64,000 nucleotides of DNA. Origin: Caulobacter sp. UNC279MFTsu5.1 (GTDB lineage Bacteria > Pseudomonadota > Alphaproteobacteria > Caulobacterales > Caulobacteraceae). The stretch spans positions 1-64,000 of the forward strand of contig NZ_FORN01000004.1 of the NCBI RefSeq assembly GCF_900114015.1, written 5' to 3'. The notes below the pieces were generated by a model. The model was not told where the DNA came from. It did no database searches and was given only the letters and a program-made list of their open reading frames with translations. The position numbers were made by a program, and so were the translations under genes. Numbering within the stretch: the first letter of the stretch is position 1; each line of letters begins with the position of its first letter. Below are positions 53,257 to 62,904 of the stretch, piece by piece.

Positions 53257-54030
53257 CTACTGCGCCGCCGGCGCCGCCGGGGCCTTGGCGTCGGCCAGCG
53301 GCGGGCCGCTGAATTCGGCCTCGATGGTCACGTCGACCGCGTCGCCGACGCCCATGGTCGTGCCCGGGGCCGGGACGCCGAAGCCCATGCCGAACTCCGA
53401 GCGGTTGAACGTCCCCTTGGCCGAGAAGCCGATGCGGGCGTGCGGGTCCATCGGGTGGCCGGCGTAGCCGCCGTTGAAGGTGGCGTCCAGCACCACCGGC
53501 TTGGTCACGCCGTGCAGGGTAAAGTCGCCGGTGACCTTGGCGGTGTTGGCGCCGGTGACCTCGACCTTGGTCGAGCGGAAGGTGATGGCCGGATACTGGG
53601 CCGTGTCCAGCCAGGCCTTGCCGGTCAGCTCGTCCTTGAAGCCGGCCGGCGGGCTGGGCAGGGTCAGGGACTTGGGATCGATGGTCGCCTCGACGCTGGA
53701 AGCCGTGGGGTTGGCCGGGTCGAACTTCAGCTTGGCGTCAAAAGTGCTGAATCGCGCGGTGTAGTGCGAGAAGCCCAGGTGGTTGACCTTGAACTCCAGG
53801 CTGGCGTGGGCCGGGTCCAGCTTGTAGTCGCCGGCCGGCACCTGCGGCATGACGAACTTGTCCGCCGCCAGGCCGGTCGCGGCGGGCGAAGACGCGGCCG
53901 ACGGGGCGGCGGGGACCTCGGCCTTCTTGTCGGCCGGCGGCGAGCAGGCCGCCAGGGCCAGGGCCAGGGCGGCGCCGGCGGTCAGCCAGAAAACCCGGCG
54001 CGCGTGCGGACGGACGGTCGAATAGGTCAT
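53257..54030 (-). CDS. YceI-family lipoprotein
   Basis: A 257-residue envelope protein. The signal has a lipobox (ALALAACSPP), so it is anchored as a lipoprotein, unlike most YceI proteins. The YceI lipocalin-like domain begins around residue 65: GDYKLDPAHASLEFKVNHLGFSHYTARFSTFDAKLKFD, ATIDPKSLT, YPAITFRSTKVE, VTGDFTLHGVTKPVVLDATF and the final GDAVDVTIEAEF. Family members bind isoprenoid-like lipids. The start at MTYSTVRP has GGGAAG upstream. Confidence 0.9.
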   Translation of the reverse strand: MTYSTVRPHARRVFWLTAGAALALALAACSPPADKKAEVPAAPSAASSPAATGLAADKFVMPQVPAGDYKLDPAHASLEFKVNHLGFSHYTARFSTFDAKLKFDPANPTASSVEATIDPKSLTLPSPPAGFKDELTGKAWLDTAQYPAITFRSTKVEVTGANTAKVTGDFTLHGVTKPVVLDATFNGGYAGHPMDPHARIGFSAKGTFNRSEFGMGFGVPAPGTTMGVGDAVDVTIEAEFSGPPLADAKAPAAPAAQ

Positions 54031-54256
54031 GACGTCTTCCCTTTTTGCATTGGCGGCCACGAAGGCCGGCGCGCGGTTTCCGGTCAAGTCCGAGGCGCGC
54101 CATCCCACGAAGGACGCACGAGGACGCAGGTTCCCGACAGCGGGCCGCTATTTTCTCATCACGACTTGACGTTGCGGAAGTCGTGACGATCCTGTCAACC
54201 GTCACGCCGACGGATCCCGCCCCTTGTGGAGACGGTTCTTGAACAGTCCCGCGACC

Positions 54257-54856
54257 CTAGCCCAGCAGGTGCCGGATCGTCGCGGCCAGCACGCGCGTCA
54301 GGGGCTCGCGGTCGGTGTCGGGGTGGTTGACCGCCCGGATGATCATGCCGTCGAACAGCAGGCCCACGGCCTCGCAGCGGGCCTGGAACTCGGCGTCGCT
54401 CCATTCGGGCTTGCGGCCCCGGTCCAGCATGGTCTGGGCGTAGACCCGCTCCTGGGCGTCGGCGGCCCGCAGGATGGCGGCGACCTTCGGATTGCGGCTG
54501 GCCTCGGCCAGGACCTCCAGGGTCAAGGCCGCGCGGCCCAGGTCGAAGCACTTTTCGACGGCCTCGGGCAGGTGCTCGGTCACCGCGTCGACCAGGTCGC
54601 CGGGCCGGCTCTCCATCTCGGCGAACTTCTCGCGCATCTCGGCCAGGTCCTGGGCGACGATGGCGGCGATGATCGCCTCCTTGTTCTCGAAGTAGCGGTA
54701 GATCTGCCCCACGCTCAGGCCGGCGGCCTTGGCGATCTCGGCCATGCTCGCGCCGTGGAACCCCGCCTGGCGCACGCAGTCGCACGCGGCGTCCAGGATC
54801 TGCTGCCGCCGCGCCTCAGGCGTCGGCCGGAGCGTGGTGTTGGCGTCGTCGCTCAT
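54257..54856 (-). CDS. tipR: TetR-family repressor of the efflux operon (TipR-like)
   Basis: A 199-residue TetR regulator: the HTH is AACDCVRQAGFHGASMAEIAKAAGLSVGQIYRYFENKEAII, followed by an all-helical ligand domain. It is divergent from acrA-acrB-nodT, with a perfect 22-bp palindrome in the shared promoter, the arrangement of the C. crescentus TipR/AcrAB-NodT locus. It should repress the pump and its own gene until an inducer binds. The symbol rests on synteny. Confidence 0.82.
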   Translation of the reverse strand: MSDDANTTLRPTPEARRQQILDAACDCVRQAGFHGASMAEIAKAAGLSVGQIYRYFENKEAIIAAIVAQDLAEMREKFAEMESRPGDLVDAVTEHLPEAVEKCFDLGRAALTLEVLAEASRNPKVAAILRAADAQERVYAQTMLDRGRKPEWSDAEFQARCEAVGLLFDGMIIRAVNHPDTDREPLTRVLAATIRHLLG

Positions 54857-54953
54857 CGAAGGCTTCGCTTCCCAATTAAATTTCCGTCACGTCCAGCTGG
54901 ACGGAACCCCCGAGGTTGACTTGCGACAACCTCGGACCTATGTCCAGCCCCGT

Positions 54954-54975
54954 TGAGAATGAACGTTCATTCTCA
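54954..54975. promoter_or_regulatory. 22-bp palindromic operator of the efflux operon
   Basis: Perfect dyad TGAGAATGAAC / GTTCATTCTCA in the space between the TetR gene and acrA. Its size and symmetry fit a TetR dimer site. A possible -35 TTGACT lies about 35 bases upstream on the plus strand. Confidence 0.8.
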
Positions 54976-55044
54976 TGTTGGTCACCAACGGGGCGTCGTC
55001 AAGGCTGAAGGCCTGCGACGCCCTGTCGCTCCTGGGGTTTCTGC

Positions 55045-56211
55045 ATGTCCTTCGACCGTTCTCGCGCCGTGCTTTCGGCGGCCGCCCTGGCGGCCATCGC
55101 TCTGACCCTGGCGGCCTGCAGCCAGGCCAAGGGCGGCGCCGGCGGCATGGGTCCCGGCGGGCCGACGCCGGTCGGCGTCGTCGTCGCCAAGACCGAGCCG
55201 GTCACCCTGACCAGCGAACTGACCGGCCGCACCTCGGCCTATCTGGTCTCGGAGGTGCGTCCGCAGGTCGGCGGCATCGTCAAGGCCCGCCTGTTCCAGG
55301 AAGGCGCCTATGTCCGCGCCGGCCAGCCGCTCTACCAGATCGACCCCGCCACCTTCCAGGCCGCCTACAACAGCGCGGCCGCTGGCCTGGCCCAGGCCCA
55401 GGCGACCGCCACCGCCGCCAAGCTGAAGGCCGACCGCTACAAGGAACTGGTCGCCATCAACGCGGTCTCCAAGCAGGACAACGACGACGCCCAGGCCGCC
55501 AGCCTGCAGGCCATCGCCAACGTCGCCGCCCAGAAGGCCGCCGTCGACAACGCCCGCATCAACCTGGGCTGGACCAAGGTCGTCTCGCCGATCTCGGGCC
55601 GCATCGGCAAGAGCTCGGTCACGCCGGGCGCCCTGGTCACCGCCAGCCAGGCCACCGCCCTGTCCACGGTGCAGGACCTGTCCAAGGTCTATGTCGACCT
55701 GACCCAGTCCTCGGCCGACATGCTGAAGCTGCAGGCGGCGCTGAACAGCGGCCAGCTGGGCCGCTCCGGCTCGGCCCAGGTGACCCTGAAGCTGGAAGAC
55801 GGTTCGACCTATCCGATCCCGGGCCGCCTGGAGTTCTCGGACGTCACCGTCGACCCGACCACCGGCTCGGTCGGCCTGCGCGCCACCTTCGACAACCCCA
55901 ACGGGGTGCTGCTGCCCGGCATGTACGTCCGCGCCGTGCTCGGCAAGGGCGTGGCCAGCAACGGCATGCTGATCCCGCAGGCCGCCGTCAGCCGCGACCC
56001 CAAGGGCAACGCCACCGTGATGGTGGTCGGCGCCAAGGGCGCGGCCGAGCCCCGCCAGATCGTCACCACCCAGACGGTGGGCGACAAGTGGCTGGTGAGC
56101 TCGGGCCTGCAGCCCGGCGACCAGGTCATCGTCGAGGGCCTGCAGAAGGTCCGCCCCGGCGCCCCGGTGAAGCCGGCCGTCATCACCGCCCCCGCCCCCG
56201 CTGCTCAGTAA
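55045..56211 (+). CDS. acrA: AcrA, RND efflux periplasmic adaptor
   Basis: A 388-residue membrane fusion lipoprotein (signal with lipobox LTLAACSQ). It has the split lipoyl motif (VSEVRPQVGGIVKARLFQEGAYVRAGQPLYQID and VVSPISGRIGKSSVTPGALV), the alpha-hairpin with YNSAAAGLAQAQATATAAK, and the beta-barrel with LPGMYVRAVL and GLQPGDQVIVEGLQKVRPG. It bridges AcrB to the outer-membrane channel NodT. Twelve bases separate it from acrB. Confidence 0.93.
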   Translation: MSFDRSRAVLSAAALAAIALTLAACSQAKGGAGGMGPGGPTPVGVVVAKTEPVTLTSELTGRTSAYLVSEVRPQVGGIVKARLFQEGAYVRAGQPLYQIDPATFQAAYNSAAAGLAQAQATATAAKLKADRYKELVAINAVSKQDNDDAQAASLQAIANVAAQKAAVDNARINLGWTKVVSPISGRIGKSSVTPGALVTASQATALSTVQDLSKVYVDLTQSSADMLKLQAALNSGQLGRSGSAQVTLKLEDGSTYPIPGRLEFSDVTVDPTTGSVGLRATFDNPNGVLLPGMYVRAVLGKGVASNGMLIPQAAVSRDPKGNATVMVVGAKGAAEPRQIVTTQTVGDKWLVSSGLQPGDQVIVEGLQKVRPGAPVKPAVITAPAPAAQ

Positions 56212-56223
56212 GGCCGGTCCGCC

Positions 56224-59200
56224 ATGCTTTCCCGTTTCTTCATCGACCGGCCGATCTTCGCGTGGGTCGTCGCGATCGTCATCATGCTGGCGGGGGCCCT
56301 GGCCATCCGCAGCCTGCCGATCGCCCAGTATCCCAACATCGCCCTGCCCCAGGTGTCGATCAACGCCATCTATCCCGGCGCCTCGGCCAAGACCGTCGAG
56401 GACAGCGTCACCCAGGTCATCGAACAGAAGATGAAGGGCTTGGACGGCCTGGACTACATGTCGTCGACCAGCGACAGCTCGGGCGCGGCGACCACCACCC
56501 TGACCTTCAAGGCCGGCACCAACATCGACATCGCCCAGGTGCAGGTGCAGAACAAGCTGCAGACGGCCACCGCCCTGCTGCCGCAGGAAGTGCAGCAGCA
56601 GGGCCTGACCGTGGCCAAGTCGGCGCGCAACTTCCTGCTGATCATCGGCATGTATTCGGATGATCCGAAGACCACCAACACCGACCTGGCCGACTACATC
56701 GCCAGCAACCTGCAGGACCCGCTGAGCCGCGTCGACGGCGTGGGCGAGGTCCAGCTGTTCGGCGCGCAGTACGCCATGCGGATCTGGCTGGATCCCAACA
56801 AGCTGGCCAGCTACAGCCTGACCCCCGCCGACGTGATCGCCGCCATCCGGGCCCAGAACGCTCAGGTTTCGGCCGGCCAGCTGGGCGGCGTGCCCAACCT
56901 GCCGGGCATCGGCCTGAACGCCACGATCACCGCCCAGTCGCGCCTGAGCACCCCGGCCCAGTTCCAGGAGATCATCGTCAAGAACAGCCCCGGCGGCGCC
57001 ATCGTGCACCTGCGCGACGTCGCCCGGGTCGAGCTGGGCGCGGAAAGCTACGGCTTCGGCGCCAAGTACAACGGCAAGCCCGCCGCCGGCCTGGCCATCC
57101 GGCTGGCCCCCGGCGCCAACGCGCTGAACACCGCCGACGCCGTCAAGAAGCGGGTCGAGCAACTGTCCAAGACCTTCCCGGCCAACTACCGGTACGTGGT
57201 CCCCTACGACTCCACGCCGTTCGTGAAGCTGTCGATCGAGGAGGTGGTCAAGACCCTGATCGAAGCCATCGTGCTGGTCTTCATCGTCATGTTCCTGTTC
57301 CTGCAGAACTGGCGCGCGACCCTGATCCCGACCATCGCCGTGCCGGTCGTCCTGCTGGGCACCTTCGGCGTGCTGGCGGCCTTCGGCTACTCGATCAACA
57401 CCCTGACCATGTTCGGCCTGGTGCTGGCCATCGGCCTGCTGGTCGACGACGCCATCGTCGTGGTCGAGAATGTCGAGCGGGTGATGAGCGAGGAAGGGCT
57501 CAGTCCCGTCGAGGCCACCCGCAAGTCGATGAGCGAGATCACCGGCGCCCTGATCGGCATCGCCCTGGTCCTGGCCGCGGTGTTCGTGCCCATGGCCTTC
57601 TTCGGCGGCTCGCAGGGCGTGATCTACCGTCAGTTCTCGATCACCATCGTCTCGGCCATGGCCCTGTCGGTGCTGGTGGCCCTGATCCTGACCCCGGCCC
57701 TGTGCGCCACCCTGCTCAAGCCGGCCGCCCACGGCCACGGCGAGGCCCTGAGGACCGACCATCCGGGCCCGCTGGGCGCGGTGACCAATCTCGCCAACCG
57801 CTTCTTCAACTGGTTCAACCGCAACTTCAACGACACCAGCCGGCGCTACCAGGGGACCGTTCGCGGCCTGCTGGGCAAGAGCGGCCGCTGGATGGTGGCC
57901 TACGGCGTGGTCATCCTGGTGATGGGCTTCCTGTTCATCCGCCTGCCCAGCGCCTTCCTGCCCGAGGAAGACCAGGGCACGATGTTCACCCTCGTCCAGC
58001 TGCCGCCCGGCGCGCCGGAAGAGCGGACCCAGGCGGTGCTGGACCAGGTCCGTTCGCACTTCCTGGTCGACGAGAAGGAGTCCGTGCAGGCGGTCTTCAC
58101 CGTCGCCGGCTTCAGCTTCGCCGGCGCCGGCCAGAACGCCGGCCTGGCCTTCATCCGCCTGAGGGACTTCGACGAACGCAAGGCCGCCAACCTCAAGGCC
58201 CCGGCCGTCGCCGGCCGGGCCATGGCCAAGTTCATGCAGATCCGCGACGCCATGGTCTTCGCGGTCGTGCCGCCGGCCGTGCCGGAACTGGGCACCTCGT
58301 CGGGCTTCGACTTCCAGCTGCAGGACGTCGGCGGCGTCGGCCACGACGCCCTGATCGCCGCCCGCAACCAGGTGCTGGGCATGGCCGCCCAGGATCCCGC
58401 CCTGGCCGGCGTGCGTCCCAACGGCCAGGACGACACCCCGCAGCTGAAGATCGACATCGACCAGGCCAAGGCCGGGGCGATGGGCCTGACCACGGCCGAC
58501 ATCAACGCCGCGCTCAGCGCCGCGTGGGGCGGTTCGTACGTCAACGACTTCATCGACCGCGGCCGGATCAAGAAGGTCTACGTCCAGGCCGACGCGCCCT
58601 TCCGCATGCGTCCGGAGGACCTGGACAGCTGGTACGTTCGCACCAGCACCGGCACGATGGCGCCGTTCTCGTCCTTCGCCACCAGCCGCTGGATCTACGG
58701 CTCGCCGCGCCTGGAGCGCTACAACGGCCTGTCGTCGGTCAACATCCAGGGCGCGCCCGCCCCCGGCAAGAGCTCGGGCCAGGCCATGGCCGCCATGGAG
58801 AAGATCGCCGCCCAGCTGCCGCCCGGCATCGGCTTCGAATGGACCGGCCTGTCGGCCCAGGAGCGCGAATCCGGCAACCAGGCCCCGGCCCTGTACGGCA
58901 TCTCGATCCTGGTGGTGTTCCTGCTGCTGGCGGCCCTCTATGAGAGCTGGTCGATCCCGCTGTCGGTGATCATGGTCATCCCGCTGGGCATCGTCGGCGC
59001 CCTGCTGGCCACTACCCTGCGCGGCCTCAGCAACGACATCTACTTCCAGGTGGGCCTGCTGACGACCATGGGCCTGGCGTCCAAGAACGCCATCCTGATC
59101 GTCGAGTTCGCCAAGGACCTGCACGAGCAGGGCATGGAGCTGGTCGAGGCGACGGTGGAGGCGGTCCGCATCCGTCTGCGGCCGATCATCATGACCTCGC

Positions 59201-59418
59201 TGGCCTTCGTCTTCGGCGTGCTGCCCCTGGCGATTTCCAACGGGGCCGGCTCGGGGAGCCAGCACGCGATCGGCACCGGCGTGATCGGCGGCATGATCTC
59301 GGCCACCCTGCTGGCGATCTTCTTCGTCCCGCTGTTCTTCGTGATCGTCGAGCGGATCTTCAAACCCAAGCCGCGTCGCCAAGGCGAGGCTGTCGCGACC
59401 CCGGCCGAGAGCCACTGA
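56224..59418 (+). CDS. acrB: AcrB, RND multidrug efflux pump
   Basis: A 1064-residue, 12-helix pump of the HAE1 class. It begins [24 protein letters not shown]. The proton-relay residues are seen: the Asp pair in [20 protein letters not shown] (helix 4) and Lys in [19 protein letters not shown] (helix 10). Pore-domain blocks such as [18 protein letters not shown] and [16 protein letters not shown] are standard. It drives export of drugs and bile-salt-like compounds by proton influx, together with AcrA and NodT. Confidence 0.95.
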   Translation: MLSRFFIDRPIFAWVVAIVIMLAGALAIRSLPIAQYPNIALPQVSINAIYPGASAKTVEDSVTQVIEQKMKGLDGLDYMSSTSDSSGAATTTLTFKAGTNIDIAQVQVQNKLQTATALLPQEVQQQGLTVAKSARNFLLIIGMYSDDPKTTNTDLADYIASNLQDPLSRVDGVGEVQLFGAQYAMRIWLDPNKLASYSLTPADVIAAIRAQNAQVSAGQLGGVPNLPGIGLNATITAQSRLSTPAQFQEIIVKNSPGGAIVHLRDVARVELGAESYGFGAKYNGKPAAGLAIRLAPGANALNTADAVKKRVEQLSKTFPANYRYVVPYDSTPFVKLSIEEVVKTLIEAIVLVFIVMFLFLQNWRATLIPTIAVPVVLLGTFGVLAAFGYSINTLTMFGLVLAIGLLVDDAIVVVENVERVMSEEGLSPVEATRKSMSEITGALIGIALVLAAVFVPMAFFGGSQGVIYRQFSITIVSAMALSVLVALILTPALCATLLKPAAHGHGEALRTDHPGPLGAVTNLANRFFNWFNRNFNDTSRRYQGTVRGLLGKSGRWMVAYGVVILVMGFLFIRLPSAFLPEEDQGTMFTLVQLPPGAPEERTQAVLDQVRSHFLVDEKESVQAVFTVAGFSFAGAGQNAGLAFIRLRDFDERKAANLKAPAVAGRAMAKFMQIRDAMVFAVVPPAVPELGTSSGFDFQLQDVGGVGHDALIAARNQVLGMAAQDPALAGVRPNGQDDTPQLKIDIDQAKAGAMGLTTADINAALSAAWGGSYVNDFIDRGRIKKVYVQADAPFRMRPEDLDSWYVRTSTGTMAPFSSFATSRWIYGSPRLERYNGLSSVNIQGAPAPGKSSGQAMAAMEKIAAQLPPGIGFEWTGLSAQERESGNQAPALYGISILVVFLLLAALYESWSIPLSVIMVIPLGIVGALLATTLRGLSNDIYFQVGLLTTMGLASKNAILIVEFAKDLHEQGMELVEATVEAVRIRLRPIIMTSLAFVFGVLPLAISNGAGSGSQHAIGTGVIGGMISATLLAIFFVPLFFVIVERIFKPKPRRQGEAVATPAESH

Positions 59419-59419
59419 G

Positions 59420-60832
59420 ATGCTTGTGCGTAACCTGACCCTCTCCCTGCTCGCCGCCTCGGCCCTGAGCGCCTGCACCCTGGCGCCCAGGACCGAGCGT
59501 CCGGCCCTGCCGGTGGCCAACGCCTGGCCGGTGGCGACCGCCGACGCCGGCCAGGCGGCCTCCGCCGCCGACCTGGCCTGGCGCGACGTGTTCATCGATC
59601 CGCGCCTGCAGGGCGTGATCGACCTGGCGCTGAGCAACAACCGCGACCTGCGCGTGGCGGTGCTCAACATCGAGAAGGCCCGCGCCCAGTACCGGGTCCA
59701 GCGCGCGGCCCTGCTGCCGGGCGTCGCCGCCACGGCGACCGGGACCAGGAGCCAGACCACCGAAGCCCAATCCGCCCTCCAGGGCGGCGACCGGACCACG
59801 ACGGCCTACACCGCCGGCGTCGGCGTCACCGCCTGGGAGCTCGACCTGTTCGGCCGGGTCCGCAGCCTGAAGGACGCGGCCCTGCAGAGCTACCTGGCCA
59901 CCCGCGAGACCAGCCGCTCGGTGCAGATCAGCCTGATCGCCCAGACGGCCAACAGCTGGCTGGCCCTGGCCGCCGACCAGGACCTGCTGGCCCTGGCCCA
60001 GGACACCCTGCGCACGCGGGAAGAATCGCTGAAGCTGATCCGCAGCCGGTTCGACGCCGGGGCGGCCAATCAGCTGGACCTGCGCCAGGCCGAGACCCTG
60101 GCCGAGACCGCCCGCTCGGACGTGGCGACCTATGTCGCCCAGGTCGAGCAGGACAAGAACGCCCTGCGGCTGGTGGCCGGCGCCGACGTGCCGGCCGACC
60201 TGCTGCCGGCCGGCGGCCTGGTCACCGCCCAGATCCTGCCGGACCTGCCCCCCGGCATCCCGTCCGACGTGCTGACCCGTCGCCCGGACGTGCTGGCCGC
60301 CGAGCACGCCCTGGCCGGCGCCAACGCCAATATCGGCGCGGCCCGAGCGGCGTTCTTCCCCAGCATCAGCCTGACGGCCCAGGCCGGCGTGGCCAGCGGT
60401 TCGCTGAGCAGCCTGTTCGATGGCGGCAATGGAACCTGGAGCTTCGCGCCGCGCGTCAGCCTGCCGATCTTCGCCGGCGGGGCCAATGTCGCCAATCTCG
60501 ACAGCGCCAAGGCCAGCCGCGACATCGCCGTGGCCAATTACGAGAAGGCGGTGCAGACCGCCTTCCGCGAGGTCTCCGACGGCCTGGCCGTGCAGTCGAC
60601 GATCCAGGACAGGGTCGGCTCGCAGGAGCGCCTGGTCGCCGCCGCCAACGACTCGGTCCGCCTGTCGCGGGCCCGTTACGGCGCCGGGATCGACAGCTCC
60701 CTGACCCTGCTGGACGCCCAGCGGACGCTCTACACCGCGCAGCAGGGCCTGATCGGGGCCCGCCTGGCCCGGGCCGCCAACCTGGCCACGCTGTACAAGG
60801 CGCTCGGCGGCGGGGCTCCCGCCGGCCGCTGA
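59420..60832 (+). CDS. nodT: NodT, outer-membrane efflux lipoprotein
   Basis: A 470-residue TolC-type channel of the NodT family, anchored by a lipid (signal LSLLAASALSACTLAP). The two repeats show LALSNNRDLRVAVLNIEKARAQYRVQRAALLPG, GVGVTAWELDLFGRVRSLKDAAL, RPDVLAAEHALAGANANIGAARAAFFPSISLTA and GAGIDSSLTLLDAQRTLY. It starts one base after the acrB stop. It completes the tripartite pump. Confidence 0.93.
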   Translation: MLVRNLTLSLLAASALSACTLAPRTERPALPVANAWPVATADAGQAASAADLAWRDVFIDPRLQGVIDLALSNNRDLRVAVLNIEKARAQYRVQRAALLPGVAATATGTRSQTTEAQSALQGGDRTTTAYTAGVGVTAWELDLFGRVRSLKDAALQSYLATRETSRSVQISLIAQTANSWLALAADQDLLALAQDTLRTREESLKLIRSRFDAGAANQLDLRQAETLAETARSDVATYVAQVEQDKNALRLVAGADVPADLLPAGGLVTAQILPDLPPGIPSDVLTRRPDVLAAEHALAGANANIGAARAAFFPSISLTAQAGVASGSLSSLFDGGNGTWSFAPRVSLPIFAGGANVANLDSAKASRDIAVANYEKAVQTAFREVSDGLAVQSTIQDRVGSQERLVAAANDSVRLSRARYGAGIDSSLTLLDAQRTLYTAQQGLIGARLARAANLATLYKALGGGAPAGR

Positions 60833-61130
60833 GCCACACCGATCCCCCGTCCCCAGCGGGGGAGGCTCGCGGCGTCGCCCCCCGACGCCGCCAAGCCGGA
60901 AGGGGCGCGCCCTCCCCAAATCCCGCGCGCCCCTTCTACCTTGGCCAAGGCCGAAGCGAACAAGTCGAGGCTGGCTTCAATTGACGGCCCCCACAGTTGT
61001 CATCCCGGAAGCCCCGCAGGGGCTGTCCGGGATCCAGGGGACTGGGCTGACGCGGCGCGGCTGTCCTGGATCCCGGACACGCGCTGCCCGCTTTCCGGGA
61101 TGACAACTTGCTTTAAACTCAAAACCGCTC
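60833..61130. other. Gene-free stretch with hairpin and repeat
   Basis: It holds a hairpin AAGGGGCGCGC ... GCGCGCCCCTT (about 60899-60934) that could help end the efflux transcript, although it has no T-run, and one family A repeat at 60996-61107. No coding frame is convincing. Confidence 0.5.
60996..61107. repeat. Family A long dyad repeat
   Basis: GTTGTCATCCCGGAAGCCCC to TTTCCGGGATGACAAC with inner GGGATCCAGGGG / TCCTGGATCCC. Paired changes keep the inner dyad intact (GGATCC on both arms instead of GGACCC/GGGTCC), a sign that base pairing matters. Confidence 0.85.
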
Positions 61131-61634
61131 TCATCGCTCGCGCCGCCACGCCGAGATCGGCACCGAGCCGTCCGGGCGCGGCGTGGGCACCTGGTAGCTG
61201 AGGCTGTCGGCGGTCAGGACGTATTTGCGCCGCTGCTCGGTCCCCTCCCAGTTGGGATAGGACGCGCCCTCGATCCGGAAGACCAGCACGTGGGCGGCCG
61301 GGTCGACGGCGACGGTCCCGTAGTGGGTGGACGAACCCATCACCGCGCTGGCGAACTCCTCCGGCGTGGACGTCGCTTTGTCGCCCGAGGCGACGCGCAG
61401 GCGTTCGCCGTTGAAGATCTGCAGGCTGTAGCGCCCCTGGGCGTCGATGATCAGCCGTCCCTTCGGATGCTGGCCGTAGTCGCGGCTGCGCGAACCGTCA
61501 GGGGCCAGGCGGTCGGCCGCCGTCAGGGTCCAGGTCCCGGCCAGCGAGGGCTCGGCCGCCGTCGCGGCCGTGGCCAGCAGGGCCGTCGCCAGCGCCAGGC
61601 CAGCGCCGAGGCGGCGCCCGTGGATCGATTTCAT
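61131..61634 (-). CDS. Secreted lipocalin-like protein
   Basis: A 167-residue protein with Sec signal (AGLALATALLATAATAA). The mature part (SLAGTWTLTAADRLAPDGSR, PKGRLIIDAQGRYSLQIF, HYGTVAVDPAAHVLVFRIEGASYPNWEGTEQRRKYVL) matches the lipocalin-like beta-barrel family (PF13924 type). The ATG has GGAGAG upstream. It is divergent from a CGNR regulator with a shared operator. Confidence 0.82.
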   Translation of the reverse strand: MKSIHGRRLGAGLALATALLATAATAAEPSLAGTWTLTAADRLAPDGSRSRDYGQHPKGRLIIDAQGRYSLQIFNGERLRVASGDKATSTPEEFASAVMGSSTHYGTVAVDPAAHVLVFRIEGASYPNWEGTEQRRKYVLTADSLSYQVPTPRPDGSVPISAWRRER

Positions 61635-61650
61635 GTCGCTCTCCAGTATG

Positions 61651-61714
61651 TAACCTGTTTATCAGGTTAGCTTGCCGACCCTTGGCGAAACACCGTAACC
61701 TGTCAATACGGTTC
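61651..61714. promoter_or_regulatory. Paired inverted repeats in the divergent promoter
   Basis: TAACCTG-TTTAT-CAGGTTA (61651-61669) is perfect; TAACCTG-TCAAT-ACGGTTC (61696-61714) is a degenerate second copy with the same spacing. The two centres are 45 bases apart, about four helix turns. They suit a dimeric regulator acting on both divergent genes. Confidence 0.7.
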
Positions 61715-61724
61715 GGAGCAGGGC

Positions 61725-62297
61725 ATGACGGCGAAGGCGGAGATCCGCGACGGCTTCAAGTTTCGCGGCGGCAGTCCGGCCCTGGACTTGGCGGCGACGG
61801 TGGTCGGCCGGCTGGGCGCCGCGCCGCGCGACCTGCTGGCCACGCCCGCCGACCTGGACCGCTGGCTGGTGGCGGCCGAGCTGGCCCAGGTCGCGCCGGG
61901 CTCGACCGAGGGGAATCTGGTCCAGGCCCGGTCGCTGCGCGAGGCGCTCTATCGCCTGGCCTTGTCGCGCGCCGAGGGCGCGGCCCTGCCCGACGCCGAC
62001 CGCGACCTGCTCAACGGCTACGCCGCCCTGCCCGCCGCGCCGCTGCAGCTGGACGCCGAAGGCCGCGCCCGCCTGGCCGGCGACGTCCGCGGCCTGCTGG
62101 CGGAACTGGCCCGCGAGGGCGTGTCGCTGCTGGGCGGAGACTTCTCGGACCGCATCCGCCAGTGCGAAGGCCCGCCCTGCGCGGTGCTGTTCGTCGACAC
62201 CTCGCGCAAGGGCGACCGGCGCTGGTGCTCGATGAGCGCCTGCGGGAACAAGGCCAAGGTGGCGGAGTGGCGAAAAAGGGAGCGGTCTCTCCCATGA
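61725..62297 (+). CDS. CGNR zinc-finger / ABATE-domain regulator
   Basis: A 190-residue protein. The N-terminal ABATE domain (GFKFRGGSPALDLAATVVGR) is followed by a C-terminal treble-clef finger: CEGPPCAVLFVDTSRKGDRR, then WCSMSACGNKAKVAEW, with four Cys and the CGNK variant of the CGNR motif. Such proteins are taken to be stress-responsive DNA-binding regulators. It is probably the factor acting at the paired inverted repeats upstream of its own gene. Confidence 0.87.
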   Translation: MTAKAEIRDGFKFRGGSPALDLAATVVGRLGAAPRDLLATPADLDRWLVAAELAQVAPGSTEGNLVQARSLREALYRLALSRAEGAALPDADRDLLNGYAALPAAPLQLDAEGRARLAGDVRGLLAELAREGVSLLGGDFSDRIRQCEGPPCAVLFVDTSRKGDRRWCSMSACGNKAKVAEWRKRERSLP

Positions 62298-62315
62298 TCT
62301 TTCGCCCGAAACCGC

Positions 62316-62424
62316 TGTCATCCCGGACAAGGCCCGCAGGGCCGCCGATCCGGGACCGCCGCAAGCTCAGAGTTCACGTCCCGGTCCCGGATCTTCGCGC
62401 TGCGCGCTCGTCCGGGATGACAAC
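62316..62424. repeat. Family A variant repeat
   Basis: TGTCATCCCGGACAAGGCCC to GCGCTCGTCCGGGATGACAAC, with ATCCGGGACCG / CGGTCCCGGATC inside. It separates the CGNR gene from the convergent Lrp gene. Confidence 0.8.
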
Positions 62425-62442
62425 GAAAGTGGATAGCGGCCC

Positions 62443-62904
62443 CTACAACGGCAGCTGCACCGTGTTCTTGACCTCTTCCAGCACCGCATAGGTCCGCGTC
62501 TCGCGCACGCCGGGCATCTTGACCAGGATGTCGCCCAGGAAGCCGCGATAGGCCTCCATGTCGCGCACCCGGGCCTTGATCAGGTAGTCGAAGCCGCCGG
62601 CCACCATGTGGCATTCCAGGATCTCGGGCGCGCGGCGCACGGCGGCGGCGAAATCCTCGAACACCTCGCCGGTCGTGCGGTCCAGCACCACCTCGACGAA
62701 GATCAGCAGGGCGCGGTCGACCTTGGCCGGGTCGAGCAGGGCCGCGTAGCCGGTGATGAAGCCCCGCTCGCGCAGCCGCCGCACCCGGTCGAAGGTGGCG
62801 GCCGGCGACAGGTTGCAGCGCTTGGCCAACTCGGCGTTGGTGATGCGGCCGTCGGCCTGCAGGACCCGCAGAAGCCGGCGATCGGTGTCATCCAGAGCAG
62901 ACAT
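62443..62904 (-). CDS. Lrp/AsnC-family regulator, candidate putA activator
   Basis: A 153-residue regulator: HTH DRRLLRVLQADGRITNAELAKRCNLSPAATFDRVRRLRERGFI, then a RAM domain (ILECHMVAGGFDYLIKARVRDMEAYRGFLGD). Its divergent placement relative to putA is that of PutR-type activators, which respond to proline. Repeated elements in the shared 440-bp region are likely its sites. Confidence 0.88.
   Translation of the reverse strand: MSALDDTDRRLLRVLQADGRITNAELAKRCNLSPAATFDRVRRLRERGFITGYAALLDPAKVDRALLIFVEVVLDRTTGEVFEDFAAAVRRAPEILECHMVAGGFDYLIKARVRDMEAYRGFLGDILVKMPGVRETRTYAVLEEVKNTVQLPL

Noticed and set aside
54982-59799. A 1605-codon open frame antisense to acrA-acrB-nodT
   Set aside because: The composition (Gly, Gln, Asp, Arg, Val rich, no domains) is the mirror image of a GC3-biased gene; the plus-strand genes are certain.
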